A stretch of DNA of 64,000 bases. It comes from Rossellomorea arthrocnemi (GTDB lineage Bacteria; Bacillota; Bacilli; Bacillales; Bacillaceae_B). Shown one piece after another: positions 19,745-28,087 of this stretch. A program made the position numbers and the translations under genes. The stretch covers positions 1-64,000 of the forward strand of contig NZ_CAJGBF010000013.1 of NCBI RefSeq assembly GCF_904424705.1. Direction: 5' to 3'. The notes beneath the pieces were generated by a model, which was not told the DNA's origin, did not search any database, and was given only the letters and a program-made list of their open reading frames with translations. Numbering within the stretch: position 1 is the stretch's first letter; each line of letters starts with the position of its first letter.

Positions 19745-20776
19745 TCATGTCTTTAGTCTGCTATTAAATAGATCCGAAACTTTATTACTGAATTCTCTTA
19801 AATAATGGAGATAGTCCTTCCCTCCATAGTTATAGCGCTTATTATACATCTTTGCCACCACAACGTTTAAGGCTGGAATTACAAGAAGAGTAGGACCTGT
19901 AACACCCAGAATCTGATAAGACCCATGGAGAACGCGTTCTCCGATTTCACTTTTTAACTTTGGCAGCCCTTGTACATACCAGAATAGGCCGTTATCTGGA
20001 AGGGTCGAATCTGAGTATGCCTCATTTTGAATAGAGGTGGATATTTCGATCACCTCAGATGGAACCACCTGTTCTCCATTCATCTTGCCCATATTCAGGT
20101 GCAGTTGTCCCCACAGTGCAAATTCACGAGCCGTAACGAAAAGATTTTTTTCTTTGCCGTCATTGGTTGTCCCCAGTCCGGAAAGAGGCAGTTCGGTTAC
20201 TTCTCCAATAATATTCACAAGGCTTTCATCCGGTTCTGTCTTCCAGCCCGTATCTTTTAAACCGATACGTGAAAATACCCGTTCTTCTAAAAGCTGTGGA
20301 AACCCTTTTCCGTACAGTCGATGAACCAATTCGGTCATGATCTCCACTCCGATGTTACGATAAGCCCAATCAGTACCTGCCCGGAATTCACGAAACCAAT
20401 GACCCTTTTCATCTATATCCAGTCCGTGGGAATGGGTTACAAGGTGTCGAATGGTAACGTCCTTTACCAACTCTGTTTCCAGCTCAGGCATATAAATTGA
20501 AATGGGATCGTCAAGACTCTCAATGTATTTATCATGTAATGCAAAGGCAACGGAGAGTCCCAAATAGCTTTTCCGGGCAGAAGCCACATTGAACTGTGAA
20601 TCGCACCGGACTTCCCGTGCACCTTTCTCGTGGGAGTGGCGACCGCTGTAATGCTCTGCCACTACTTGATCATCTTTAAGGATATAAAGCGCTGCAACAG
20701 AGCTTCCATTTTTATCTTTAATGTCTTCCACCCAGGAAATCAATTTCTCTGTCGCATAGTCGACTTTTTGCTTCAC
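19745..20776 (-). CDS. Class C beta-lactamase-like serine hydrolase
   Basis: This is a roughly 343-aa serine hydrolase of the AmpC/DD-peptidase/esterase fold. The nucleophile motif S-A-R-K (FNVASARKSY) and the Tyr-x-Asn motif (DWAYRNIG) are present. There is no signal peptide, so it acts in the cytosol, which argues against a true beta-lactamase. The GTG at 20776 overlaps the stop of the upstream GNAT gene as GTGA with GGGAG five bases upstream. A GTG at 20788 lacks a ribosome binding site. Translation is probably coupled to the GNAT. Confidence 0.8.
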   Translation of the reverse strand: MKQKVDYATEKLISWVEDIKDKNGSSVAALYILKDDQVVAEHYSGRHSHEKGAREVRCDSQFNVASARKSYLGLSVAFALHDKYIESLDDPISIYMPELETELVKDVTIRHLVTHSHGLDIDEKGHWFREFRAGTDWAYRNIGVEIMTELVHRLYGKGFPQLLEERVFSRIGLKDTGWKTEPDESLVNIIGEVTELPLSGLGTTNDGKEKNLFVTAREFALWGQLHLNMGKMNGEQVVPSEVIEISTSIQNEAYSDSTLPDNGLFWYVQGLPKLKSEIGERVLHGSYQILGVTGPTLLVIPALNVVVAKMYNKRYNYGGKDYLHYLREFSNKVSDLFNSRLKT

Positions 20777-21318
20777 GCCTTCTCCCACTCGTCCGCAAGT
20801 ATTCCGTACACAATATGATCCACAAAGTGATCATAAATCCATTCTTTTTGTCTCAGCTTCCCTTCTTCCACAAATCCAAGTTTCTTGGGAATGGCGCGGC
20901 TGCGATGGTTGAATTCAGCAGCGGTAATTTCGACTTTATTCATTTTATAATAGTCGAAGGCATAAGTCGTCAAACCCTTTGCAACGGTCGTCATGATTCC
21001 CTTGCCTTGATAACCTTCACCCAGCCAATAGCCGATGTATGCCACTTTATTTGACCAATCCAGTTCATTGAATCCTGCTACACCTACGATTTCATTTTGA
21101 TAAACGATACCAGCTGTCAAACTCTTATTGTTGGCATACCCTAAGCGGGTCCCCTTAATGAACTCCTTCGAATCCTCCAGTGTTTTAGAATAATCCACCC
21201 AAGGGAGCCACTCCCGTAAATAGGAACGGGATCCATCTGTCAGTTCGAATATCCTTTCTGCATCCTGTATATCGAGTAATCTTAATTCCAATTGATCACT
21301 TAATGTATATGTAAACAT
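20773..21318 (-). CDS. GNAT family acetyltransferase (RimL/YdaF-like)
   Basis: This 181-aa acetyltransferase of the RimJ/RimL group has N-terminal LSDQLELRLLDIQDAERIFEL and the acetyl-CoA loop GYWLGEGYQGKGIMT. It ends with the typical NHRSRAIPKKLGFVEEGKLRQ. Relatives acetylate N termini of ribosomal proteins or small molecules; the substrate here is not known. The reading frame is open to 21441, but only the ATG at 21318 has a ribosome binding site (AAGGAGG, six bases). It overlaps the serine hydrolase gene by four bases. Confidence 0.87.
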   Translation of the reverse strand: MFTYTLSDQLELRLLDIQDAERIFELTDGSRSYLREWLPWVDYSKTLEDSKEFIKGTRLGYANNKSLTAGIVYQNEIVGVAGFNELDWSNKVAYIGYWLGEGYQGKGIMTTVAKGLTTYAFDYYKMNKVEITAAEFNHRSRAIPKKLGFVEEGKLRQKEWIYDHFVDHIVYGILADEWEKA

Positions 21319-21506
21319 ACGTTTCCTCCTTATCATTTTTTCAGAAAAATGGATGACCTTCAGGCAATTCATCACCACTTCTGTAAAGATATCTGCTTTC
21401 TCATACTGAAGCGTATGGGCACTCTGTTTGATATGAACCATTAGCGCATCCTGATTAAAGTGAGTATCTGCTCCTCGTACGCATCTGTCTCCTTGATGGG
21501 ATGAGA

Positions 21507-22526
21507 TTAGCGGAAAGTTTGAGTGACCGACCCTTTTCCATCCTGTACGTCTACTTCTCCATATGCACCATTGATGAAAGTGATCTGTGGTGGTTGATGA
21601 CCACAGTCGATGTCATAGACAATAGGGATTCTTAACTCTTCTTCCAGTTCCTGATAAAGGTCTTCTACTGAATAGTCCCCCACTGGGCTATTGGCAGCAC
21701 TTCTTCCAAAAAGAATTCCGGCACATTGCTCGAACCAGCCGGCGAATTTCATTTGCACCAGTGTTCGTCGCAAATCAGTAGTAGTCATTTCACAGTTTTC
21801 AAAATACCAAATGATTGGTTCATCCATCAGGTGGTCCTGCCTGAAAGCAGCTACATCTCCGTATGGGGTACCAATGAGGTGCCTGATCACATCGATGCAT
21901 CCTCCAAGCATCCTGCCTTTAAGTCGAACATGGTGATCTCCGACTGTCTTCCAATAAGTGTGCTCTGTTAAATGAAATACACACGGGGAGGGTTGATGAT
22001 GATTCCATTGTTTCTGATAGCGTGGAGATGAATATTGGGTTACGGATAAACCTTCTTTCGTCGAAAGTACGGATTCCCATTTTTCCGTAGTGGCGTCGGA
22101 GAATTCTCCTCTTATATCAATGAGATTTGTACCATGGGCAGTGGCCATTCCAGTCTTTAAGGTTACTGCCAGTAAGAGAACACTAATATCGGAATACCCG
22201 AGTATCCACTTGGATTTGATTTGTTGAAAATCGATTAAATCAAGGATTTCCACAAGCAGTTGTCCTCCCCAGGGTGGCATGATGAGGGAGATCTTCTCGT
22301 CCTGAAGCATCCCGTTCAACTCAGCTGCTCTCTCCCATGCAACTGAGGACTTAGCTTTCTGCTGCGTCCAAACGGTCTTGCCGCACTCCACAGAGTATTC
22401 TTTCTTTTCCATTTTCACGATGGCTTCCTTAAGTAAATGGTGCATTTCTTGAGGCACACCTGAAGAAGGCGCAGTTACCCCAATGATATTTCCCTTCTCA
22501 AGCAGTGGATATGTGATCAACCTCAT
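21507..22526 (-). CDS. S66 family peptidase (LD-carboxypeptidase-like)
   Basis: This is a 339-aa serine peptidase of family S66, which includes LD-carboxypeptidases that trim murein tetrapeptides and the MccF microcin-immunity type. The nucleophile region WILGYSDIS and N-terminal IGVTAPSSGVP are visible. The catalytic Glu and His lie further on (WYFENCEMTT, DIDCGHQPPQ). It is only distantly related to the second S66 protein in this window (ykfA) and is closer to MccF-like members in layout. There is no signal peptide. Confidence 0.83.
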   Translation of the reverse strand: MRLITYPLLEKGNIIGVTAPSSGVPQEMHHLLKEAIVKMEKKEYSVECGKTVWTQQKAKSSVAWERAAELNGMLQDEKISLIMPPWGGQLLVEILDLIDFQQIKSKWILGYSDISVLLLAVTLKTGMATAHGTNLIDIRGEFSDATTEKWESVLSTKEGLSVTQYSSPRYQKQWNHHQPSPCVFHLTEHTYWKTVGDHHVRLKGRMLGGCIDVIRHLIGTPYGDVAAFRQDHLMDEPIIWYFENCEMTTTDLRRTLVQMKFAGWFEQCAGILFGRSAANSPVGDYSVEDLYQELEEELRIPIVYDIDCGHQPPQITFINGAYGEVDVQDGKGSVTQTFR

Positions 22527-22602
22527 TCCCTCCCAACAGTTTACATAATTTTACCAGAATGGTAGAGTTCCAACAAGAATTATTTCCCCAGAGGACTCCC
22601 CG

Positions 22603-22667
22603 GAGGGACGGACCTCAATCCGTGTAATTATGGTAAACCCAGATTGATAAATGAAGGTCCGTCCCTC
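22603..22667. repeat. REPIN-like element, 65 bp
   Basis: GAGGGACGGACCTC (22603-22616) and its near-exact inverted copy AAGGTCCGTCCCTC (22654-22667) flank a 37-base spacer. It lies between the divergent S66 and dacA genes, so it is not just a terminator. The overall size equals that of the element at 47243-47307. Confidence 0.85.
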
Positions 22668-22795
22668 TCAGGTATACGACAATTATTTACAATAATTTGA
22701 ACGATTTGAAAAGGTTCACGGGATTTTGGGTGTTTGTTAGGTTTGTATGGTAGAATGATTTGGTTGCGTAAATTGGTTTTTTTGGAGGTACTATT

Positions 22796-24109
22796 TTGAA
22801 AAAGAAGATGGTGAAACAAAGCCTCACGGTTTTGATGATTTCATTTATAGCCATGATGCCTTTTCAGCAGACGGCGTATGGTAAGTCAACATTAGAAATC
22901 AATGCAGATGCTGCGATTTTAGTAGAAGCAGGAACAGGAAAGATCGTTTATAGTAAACATGAAGACGAACCACTCGGTATTGCAAGTATGACTAAAATGA
23001 TGACGGAATACCTTGTGTTGGAAGCAATTGAAGATGGTAAAATCAAATGGGATCAAACGTATAAAGTTAGTGATAAGGTTTTTCAATTAGCTAATGCTCC
23101 CGGGTTAAGTAATGTTCCGCTGAGAGCAGGTGAAGAGTATACAGTAAGAGAATTGTATGATGCCATGGTCATTAAGTCCGGCAATGGTGCAGCCATTGCT
23201 CTTTCAGAAGTAGTCGCCGGGTCTGAAGGTGAATTTGTAAAAAGGATGAATGCCAAGGCAAAGGAACTTGGCTTTGAGAATTCTCAATTTGTCAATTCCT
23301 CCGGCCTCAGTAACTACGATATGCTGGGATTGTTTCCAAAAGGAACCGATGTGAATGATGAGAATATGGTTTCAGCTGAAGATATGGCGACCTTGGCGTA
23401 TTATCTCATTCATGATTTCCCGGAAGTTCTAAAAACATCCAGCCTCTCTACTAAAGTATTCAGACCAGGAACCAGTGAAGAATTGGTCATGAAGAATACA
23501 AATGGTCTCTTAAAGGGAAAGACCTATCATTACAAGGGAGCAGACGGTCTGAAGACCGGTACGACGCCATTCGCCGGCTCCACTTTTACAGGGACGGCAA
23601 AAAGAAACGGAGTACGCTATATATCAGTTATTTTAGACGCAAAGGATGAGTACGGACAACCGAGCAGTGCAGAACGATTTATTCAAACGAGAGAACTTCT
23701 CGACTTTGGGTTCAATGAATATAAGACTGTATCTTATAGCTTGGATAGCATCGAAGAGAAAAAGAAGCATACGATAACAGTTCCAAATGGCAAAGAGCAG
23801 GAAGTCGCCATAAAAATCGACAAACCTCTCTCTATCCGCTTAACGAAACAGGAAGAAAACAAAGTGAAAACCAAGCTGAGTTTAGATAAGAAGAAAGTCA
23901 ATGAGGATGGATCCCTTCAGGCTCCGATTAAAAAAGGGGATAAAATCGGGGAATTGGTCATCGATACACAAGAAGATAAAGATTATATCTTCGACAAGGA
24001 CTCCTCCTCTTATAAATTGAATGTTTATGCAGCTGAATCTGTAAAAAAAGCAAGCTGGCTGGTACGAAGTGCACGTAGCATTCAAGATTTTTTCGGTAAT
24101 CTGTTCTAA
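22796..24109 (+). CDS. dacA: D-alanyl-D-alanine carboxypeptidase (PBP5 type)
   Basis: This is a membrane-anchored penicillin-binding protein of 437 aa that removes the terminal D-Ala of murein pentapeptides. A signal peptide covers residues 1-29. The active-site motifs are Ser64-M-T-Lys67, Ser128-G-Asn130 and Lys253-Thr-Gly255. The C-terminal beta domain ends in an amphipathic anchor (WLVRSARSIQDFFGNLF). The start is a TTG at 22796 with TTGGAGG seven bases upstream. A TGGTAGAAT extended -10 at 22748-22756 is the likely promoter. Confidence 0.94.
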   Translation: MKKKMVKQSLTVLMISFIAMMPFQQTAYGKSTLEINADAAILVEAGTGKIVYSKHEDEPLGIASMTKMMTEYLVLEAIEDGKIKWDQTYKVSDKVFQLANAPGLSNVPLRAGEEYTVRELYDAMVIKSGNGAAIALSEVVAGSEGEFVKRMNAKAKELGFENSQFVNSSGLSNYDMLGLFPKGTDVNDENMVSAEDMATLAYYLIHDFPEVLKTSSLSTKVFRPGTSEELVMKNTNGLLKGKTYHYKGADGLKTGTTPFAGSTFTGTAKRNGVRYISVILDAKDEYGQPSSAERFIQTRELLDFGFNEYKTVSYSLDSIEEKKKHTITVPNGKEQEVAIKIDKPLSIRLTKQEENKVKTKLSLDKKKVNEDGSLQAPIKKGDKIGELVIDTQEDKDYIFDKDSSSYKLNVYAAESVKKASWLVRSARSIQDFFGNLF

Positions 24110-24213
24110 CAGAATGCCCTCCTTTAATAGCCGGTAGATTGATTTAGTGTTTGCTTTTCTACCCCATTCGTGTCAAACTTACTTAGTCAAGGATTCAGAA
24201 AGCAGGTGGCATA

Positions 24214-24606
24214 ATGATCGAAGTGAAACTATCATCTCTTAGCGACGGTGACCTTAATCGTGGAGTGTTTGCTAAAAGAGATATAGCCAAAGGAGAGCTG
24301 GTCCATGAAGCACCAGTCATCCCTTATCCCAATGAGGAACATGAGCATATTGAAAAAACATTCCTGGCGGATTATGTATTTGAATACGGTATTAACCACA
24401 CAGCCCTTCTTTTAGGATATGGAATGTTGTTCAACCATTCATATACACCCAACACGGTTTACGAAATAAATTTTGAAAACCATACATTCGACTTTTTTGC
24501 CTATAAAGACATTCAAGCCGGGGAAGAACTGCTTATTAACTATAATGGCGAAGTGGATAATGATGAACCACTTTGGTTTAATAAAGATAAGAGTGAAGAA
24601 GAATAA
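24214..24606 (+). CDS. Small SET-domain protein
   Basis: This 130-aa protein consists of little more than a SET domain. The opening GVFAKRDIAKGELVHEAPVI, the NHSYTPNTVYEI segment (NHS-x-x-PN, AdoMet-binding knot) and GEELLINYNGE (catalytic Tyr region) are all present. SET proteins are lysine methyltransferases; bacterial free-standing ones modify unknown proteins. Pre- and post-SET cysteine clusters are absent. The ATG at 24214 follows AGGTGG. It lies about 100 bases after dacA and ends at a strong terminator. Confidence 0.85.
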   Translation: MIEVKLSSLSDGDLNRGVFAKRDIAKGELVHEAPVIPYPNEEHEHIEKTFLADYVFEYGINHTALLLGYGMLFNHSYTPNTVYEINFENHTFDFFAYKDIQAGEELLINYNGEVDNDEPLWFNKDKSEEE

Positions 24607-24647
24607 TGAAAAAGGGACTTCCTATTAGGAGGTCCCTTTTTCATTAT
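24603..24647. terminator. Strong bidirectional terminator
   Basis: AAAAAGGGACTTCCT (24609-24623) pairs with AGGAGGTCCCTTTTT (24627-24641) with one G-T mismatch. The stem extends through AATG/CATT at the base. It serves the SET gene on the plus strand and perhaps EcsC on the minus strand. Confidence 0.88.
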
Positions 24648-24683
24648 CATTTTGGAGAAATCATTACTCATATATAAGGAATG

Positions 24684-25505
24684 TTAATTCAAGGTCCGTC
24701 CCTCTTCCAGTTTCTCGAGAATTCTTCTTTTGCGGTAGAGCATACGACCGGTTTCTCCTATGTCATTGATCATGGATTTGTTGATAAATGATCCGAACAG
24801 GATGCCGGCTATGGGAATCATTTGAAAGAGCTTTTTCCAACCGAAGTTGTCACGGAAACTGATCATCACTTCCCTCCACCCCTGCAGCTGGGAAAGGGTT
24901 TGCTCTCTCTTCTCCGTATCCTTTTTATTAAAGTCCGAAAGTTCCTTGAGGATTGCCTGCTTTCCGACAATATCTGAAGAAACGAATTGTAGGCACTTTA
25001 TTATGAAAATTCGCTCTCGCTGATCATTCGGGTCGTACCCGTAACTAATTGCAATCTCCTGAAGAGTCTTTAATGAGATGCCGAGAATAAAGGGTATATC
25101 AATACTTAAAGTGAGAAAGCCACCGATTCCGGTAGTCGCACCCTGGGTCATCGCAACCTTCTTTCTCATACCCACAATCCCCTCGCTCACTTCATCCATA
25201 ACCTTGAGGGGCTGTTCGGAGATATCGGTTACAGTTATATGAGTAGTGTCTGTTTTCTTAGTGAATCGCTTTACAACTTCTTTCTCACTTGTAAGGTAAC
25301 TTCCACCCTTTTGTATGTAGCTGCCGATTTCATCCAGTGCTTGTCCAATCTTGTTATGGACCATTTGAGGAGTGATCCGGTCGAGGATCATAAATGGAAT
25401 TCGGCCTAGCTTCTCCCAAAACCATAACCCCTTTTGATCCTCTGCCCAATTATTTACGACTTCAAGTTCATGTAAAAGACCTTCCCGTGTTTCTGATTCG
25501 TGCAT
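24684..25505 (-). CDS. EcsC family protein
   Basis: This 273-aa protein matches the EcsC family (hydrophobic central region QGATTGIGGFLTLSIDIPFILGISLKTLQEIA, then GYDPNDQRERIFIIKCL). It is peripheral or membrane-associated and of unknown biochemical role; in B. subtilis ecsC follows the EcsAB exporter, which is not present here. The last codons, encoding EEGRTLN, and the region before the stop consist of a copy of the dispersed 14-bp repeat, so the C-terminal tail seems to have been created by it. The ATG at 25505 has AAGGAGG 11 bases upstream. Confidence 0.8.
   Translation of the reverse strand: MHESETREGLLHELEVVNNWAEDQKGLWFWEKLGRIPFMILDRITPQMVHNKIGQALDEIGSYIQKGGSYLTSEKEVVKRFTKKTDTTHITVTDISEQPLKVMDEVSEGIVGMRKKVAMTQGATTGIGGFLTLSIDIPFILGISLKTLQEIAISYGYDPNDQRERIFIIKCLQFVSSDIVGKQAILKELSDFNKKDTEKREQTLSQLQGWREVMISFRDNFGWKKLFQMIPIAGILFGSFINKSMINDIGETGRMLYRKRRILEKLEEGRTLN
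24691..24704. repeat. Single repeat word forming the end of the EcsC gene
   Basis: AAGGTCCGTCCCTC, the common variant. Read on the minus strand it encodes the final EGRTL of the EcsC-like protein, five bases before the stop codon. No inverted partner is seen at the usual distances. Confidence 0.6.
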
Positions 25506-25542
25506 AGGTGCAACAGCCTCCTTCTTTCATGATAAGCCAAAA

Positions 25543-25572
25543 AAATAACAGGCAATGAAAAGCCTGTTATTT
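25543..25572 (-). terminator. Terminator of the mpfA-like gene
   Basis: AAATAACAGGC (25543-25553) pairs with GCCTGTTATTT (25562-25572). On the minus strand TTTTTTT follows, just past the stop at 25578. Confidence 0.88.
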
Positions 25573-25577
25573 CATAC

Positions 25578-26849
25578 TTATGGAACCATATCTCCCATTT
25601 TGTCTTCTAAAATTTCAACTTTAATGGTCCGTACCCGACGGTTATCCACTTCTTCAACGCTCACCTTTAAGTTTTCATAATCGAAGCTGTCACCTTCTGA
25701 GGGGAGATCTTCGAAGCTTTCAACCACCCATCCCCCAATCGTATGGTAGGAACTTTCGGGCTCGGTTACATCAAGTAGTTCTGTAAACTCATCTAACTGA
25801 TATTGTGAATCGAATCGATATTCTTTTTCGCTGATTTTTCTAACGGAATGCGTTTTCTCGTCCTGCTCATCCCATATTTCCCCAACAATTTCTTCAAGGA
25901 TGTCTTCGAGGGTAATGATCCCTGTGGTGCCGCCGAACTCATCCACTACAATGGCCATGTGCACATTGTTTTTCTGTAGCTTGGTAAGAAGGGAGGAGAT
26001 TTTGGCAGATTCAAATATGAACATCGGTTCACGAATCAGTTCACGAATATTCACTTCACCAAACTTGATCAAGTGAGTGAAGAACTCTTTTTCAGAAAGG
26101 ATTCCAATAATATTATCGATATGGTCTTCATAAACTGGAATTCGCGAAAAACGTTCTTCAAAGAACATTTCTTTGATTTCTTCAATCGGTTGATTTACCT
26201 CAACAGCCTTGACATCGATCCGGGGTGTCAGGACCTCGGTAGCAAGGATCTCATCAAAGTCCATGGAGCGGTGAATCAACTCTCGCTCCTCTTTATCGAT
26301 GACTCCTTCTTCTTCACTAATATCAAGCATCACTTTTAACTCTTCTTCTGTGACAGACGGCATCTCATGATTTTTTGAGAAGAACTTCGATACCAACTCT
26401 TTTAGTTTGATAAAAAAGAAGTTGATCGGTGTAAGGACCTTAATCAAGAAAAACAATACGCCGGATATAGTCAGGGAATAGGTTTCAGCATTTTCTTTTG
26501 CCAGTGATTTAGGCAGGATCTCCCCGAAAATCAGTATTAACAAGGTCATCACAAACGTACTGATGACAAGTCCTGTATTCCCTCCGAAAATATCAGTCGC
26601 AAGCTTAGCTGAAATACTGGCTGCGGCGATGTTCACGATATTGTTCCCGACTAATATCGTAGACAGTGCTTTATCAAAGTTTTCAGCGATATAATGTGCT
26701 TTAATGCTTCCTCGTCTTCCTTCACTTACGAAATTCTTAAGTCTGATCTTGTTGACGCTGGAGTAAGCCGTTTCTGCCGATGAGAAAAAAGCAGATAAAA
26801 GAATTAATGCTCCTAATAATACTAATGAATTCAGTGGTATATCGTCCAA
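25578..26849 (-). CDS. mpfA: CNNM/CBS-domain transporter, probable Mg exporter (MpfA/YhdP-like)
   Basis: This 423-aa membrane protein has an N-terminal DUF21 domain with about four helices (residues 1-140, signature FFSSAETAYSS). Two CBS domains follow (about 200-325, with VHMAIVVDEFGGTTGIITLEDILEEIVGEI) and a C-terminal CorC/HlyC domain. B. subtilis MpfA (YhdP) exports magnesium, and there a MerR gene (yhdQ) is adjacent, as here. The assignment among several paralogues rests on that synteny. The start is a TTG at 26849 with AGGAG about 13 bases upstream. Confidence 0.75.
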   Translation of the reverse strand: MDDIPLNSLVLLGALILLSAFFSSAETAYSSVNKIRLKNFVSEGRRGSIKAHYIAENFDKALSTILVGNNIVNIAAASISAKLATDIFGGNTGLVISTFVMTLLILIFGEILPKSLAKENAETYSLTISGVLFFLIKVLTPINFFFIKLKELVSKFFSKNHEMPSVTEEELKVMLDISEEEGVIDKEERELIHRSMDFDEILATEVLTPRIDVKAVEVNQPIEEIKEMFFEERFSRIPVYEDHIDNIIGILSEKEFFTHLIKFGEVNIRELIREPMFIFESAKISSLLTKLQKNNVHMAIVVDEFGGTTGIITLEDILEEIVGEIWDEQDEKTHSVRKISEKEYRFDSQYQLDEFTELLDVTEPESSYHTIGGWVVESFEDLPSEGDSFDYENLKVSVEEVDNRRVRTIKVEILEDKMGDMVP

Positions 26850-26891
26850 AAAAAAGTCACTCTCCTGTAGTTGTTTATCTATTATGCTGGA

Positions 26892-27302
26892 TTAACCAGA
26901 AAAAACCATTAATGTTTGAAATAACGCCAATGCTTGTGGCGACACTTGTTTCAACATGCGTTTGCGGTCCTCATCCCCTAATGTATCCATTGCCTGCAAA
27001 ACTTCATGCAATTCATTATGCAAATGTTTCATCTCGTTTCGGATATGATTCACTTGCTTTTCTAGGATCGATTGATCCACCTGCTTGGATTTCAATAGAA
27101 TCATTCGATCTTTGATTTCCTGCAGTGACATATTCATCTGCTGACACTGTTCAATCAGTTTCAAGTCGCCTAATGTCTCTTCATGATAATACCGGTAATT
27201 ATTGCGGGACCGGTCGCACTTTAATATACCCATCTTCGTGTAATAATCAATGGTCCGTTTGGACACTTCACTTAGCTTCGATAGCTCGCCTATTCGATAC
27301 AA
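26892..27302 (-). CDS. MerR family transcriptional regulator (YhdQ-like)
   Basis: This 136-aa regulator has an N-terminal winged helix (YRIGELSKLSEVSKRTIDYYTKMGIL) and a dimerisation coiled coil. Cysteines occur only at residues 29 and 53, so the C-terminal metal-binding loop of CueR is missing. The signal it senses is unknown; with mpfA next door, divalent cations are a guess. The start appears to be a TTG at 27302. Upstream, AACCGTACAGTT (27348-27359) is an imperfect palindrome that may be an operator. Confidence 0.8.
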   Translation of the reverse strand: MYRIGELSKLSEVSKRTIDYYTKMGILKCDRSRNNYRYYHEETLGDLKLIEQCQQMNMSLQEIKDRMILLKSKQVDQSILEKQVNHIRNEMKHLHNELHEVLQAMDTLGDEDRKRMLKQVSPQALALFQTLMVFSG

Positions 27303-27372
27303 CTTCCCAAGTTATCACCTCTAGAGTAGTATACTGCATTTTGATGAAACCGTACAGTTAAACGTTATGGTT

Positions 27373-27471
27373 TAGGGACGGACCTCAAATTTTCACTCTT
27401 TTTCATAATGAAGATGTTCAATATAAAGGGATTCTCTCTGAAAGATGATGCTAAACAGAGGTCCGTCCCTG
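27373..27471. repeat. REPIN-like element, 99 bp
   Basis: TAGGGACGGACCTC (27373-27386) and the inverted GAGGTCCGTCCCTG (27458-27471) flank a 71-base spacer. The spacer shares AAGGGATTCTC and GATGCT at identical offsets with the element at 27979-28077, so the two are copies of one sequence. It lies between the MerR gene and the DUF4306-like gene. Confidence 0.88.
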
Positions 27472-27477
27472 CCCCTA

Positions 27478-27960
27478 TTACTGCTGGTTCAAATGGCCTT
27501 TTATCCGCATAAAAGGTAATAGATGAAGAGAAATTGCTCCTATTATCTTTAATAATCCAATCGCTAGAAAGAGCCAAAATAAAATATTCCCACCTTCCGT
27601 AGGTGAGGAAGAGATGATGAAACTTAACGCAAGGTGGATCACACTGGAGAGTATTAAGGAAATCCGGTAACCGGTTTGTTTAAATACTCGAGATCCGATC
27701 AGAACGAAGAGATAATTGGCGCTAATCACCATCATCCCAGGGAATAGTGGCAAATATTTGCCAGCATACACAAAGAAATCAAGGGCTATAATATCATTGG
27801 GACCGGCAACTCTTCCGTAAATCAATTCACTAAATGGAGCAGAATACCTCCACTCCCAATGATTGTCCATCAAAGCACTCCCTTCATACAAAGAAACCAA
27901 AGAAGCAAAACCCAGGACAACCAACCCAACCCCTATTTGTGACCAATATCTAATAGACAT
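27478..27960 (-). CDS. Four-helix membrane protein, DUF4306-like
   Basis: This 160-aa integral membrane protein has four hydrophobic segments and conserved polar parts near the first loop (SLYEGSALMDNHWEWRYSAPF, LDFFVYAGKYLPLFP). I relate it to the DUF4306 (YjdJ) family of Bacillus from memory. The function is unknown. The ATG at 27960 has AAAGGGG. It is flanked on both sides by near-identical 99-bp REPIN-like elements, with the downstream one starting seven bases past its stop. Confidence 0.65.
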   Translation of the reverse strand: MSIRYWSQIGVGLVVLGFASLVSLYEGSALMDNHWEWRYSAPFSELIYGRVAGPNDIIALDFFVYAGKYLPLFPGMMVISANYLFVLIGSRVFKQTGYRISLILSSVIHLALSFIISSSPTEGGNILFWLFLAIGLLKIIGAISLHLLPFMRIKGHLNQQ

Positions 27961-27978
27961 AACTTTCCCCTTTCCATT

Positions 27979-28077
27979 AAGGGACGGACCTCCAAAAATG
28001 CTCAGTTACAAGATGGGAAATGTTTTATATCAAGGGATTCTCCCCTTACATTGATGCTGTAATGAGGTCCGTCCCTC
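27979..28077. repeat. REPIN-like element, 99 bp
   Basis: AAGGGACGGACCTC (27979-27992) and inverted GAGGTCCGTCCCTC (28064-28077) flank a 71-base spacer homologous to that of 27373-27471. It begins 19 bases upstream of the DUF4306-like gene start. Confidence 0.88.
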
Positions 28078-28087
28078 AATTGAGCAC

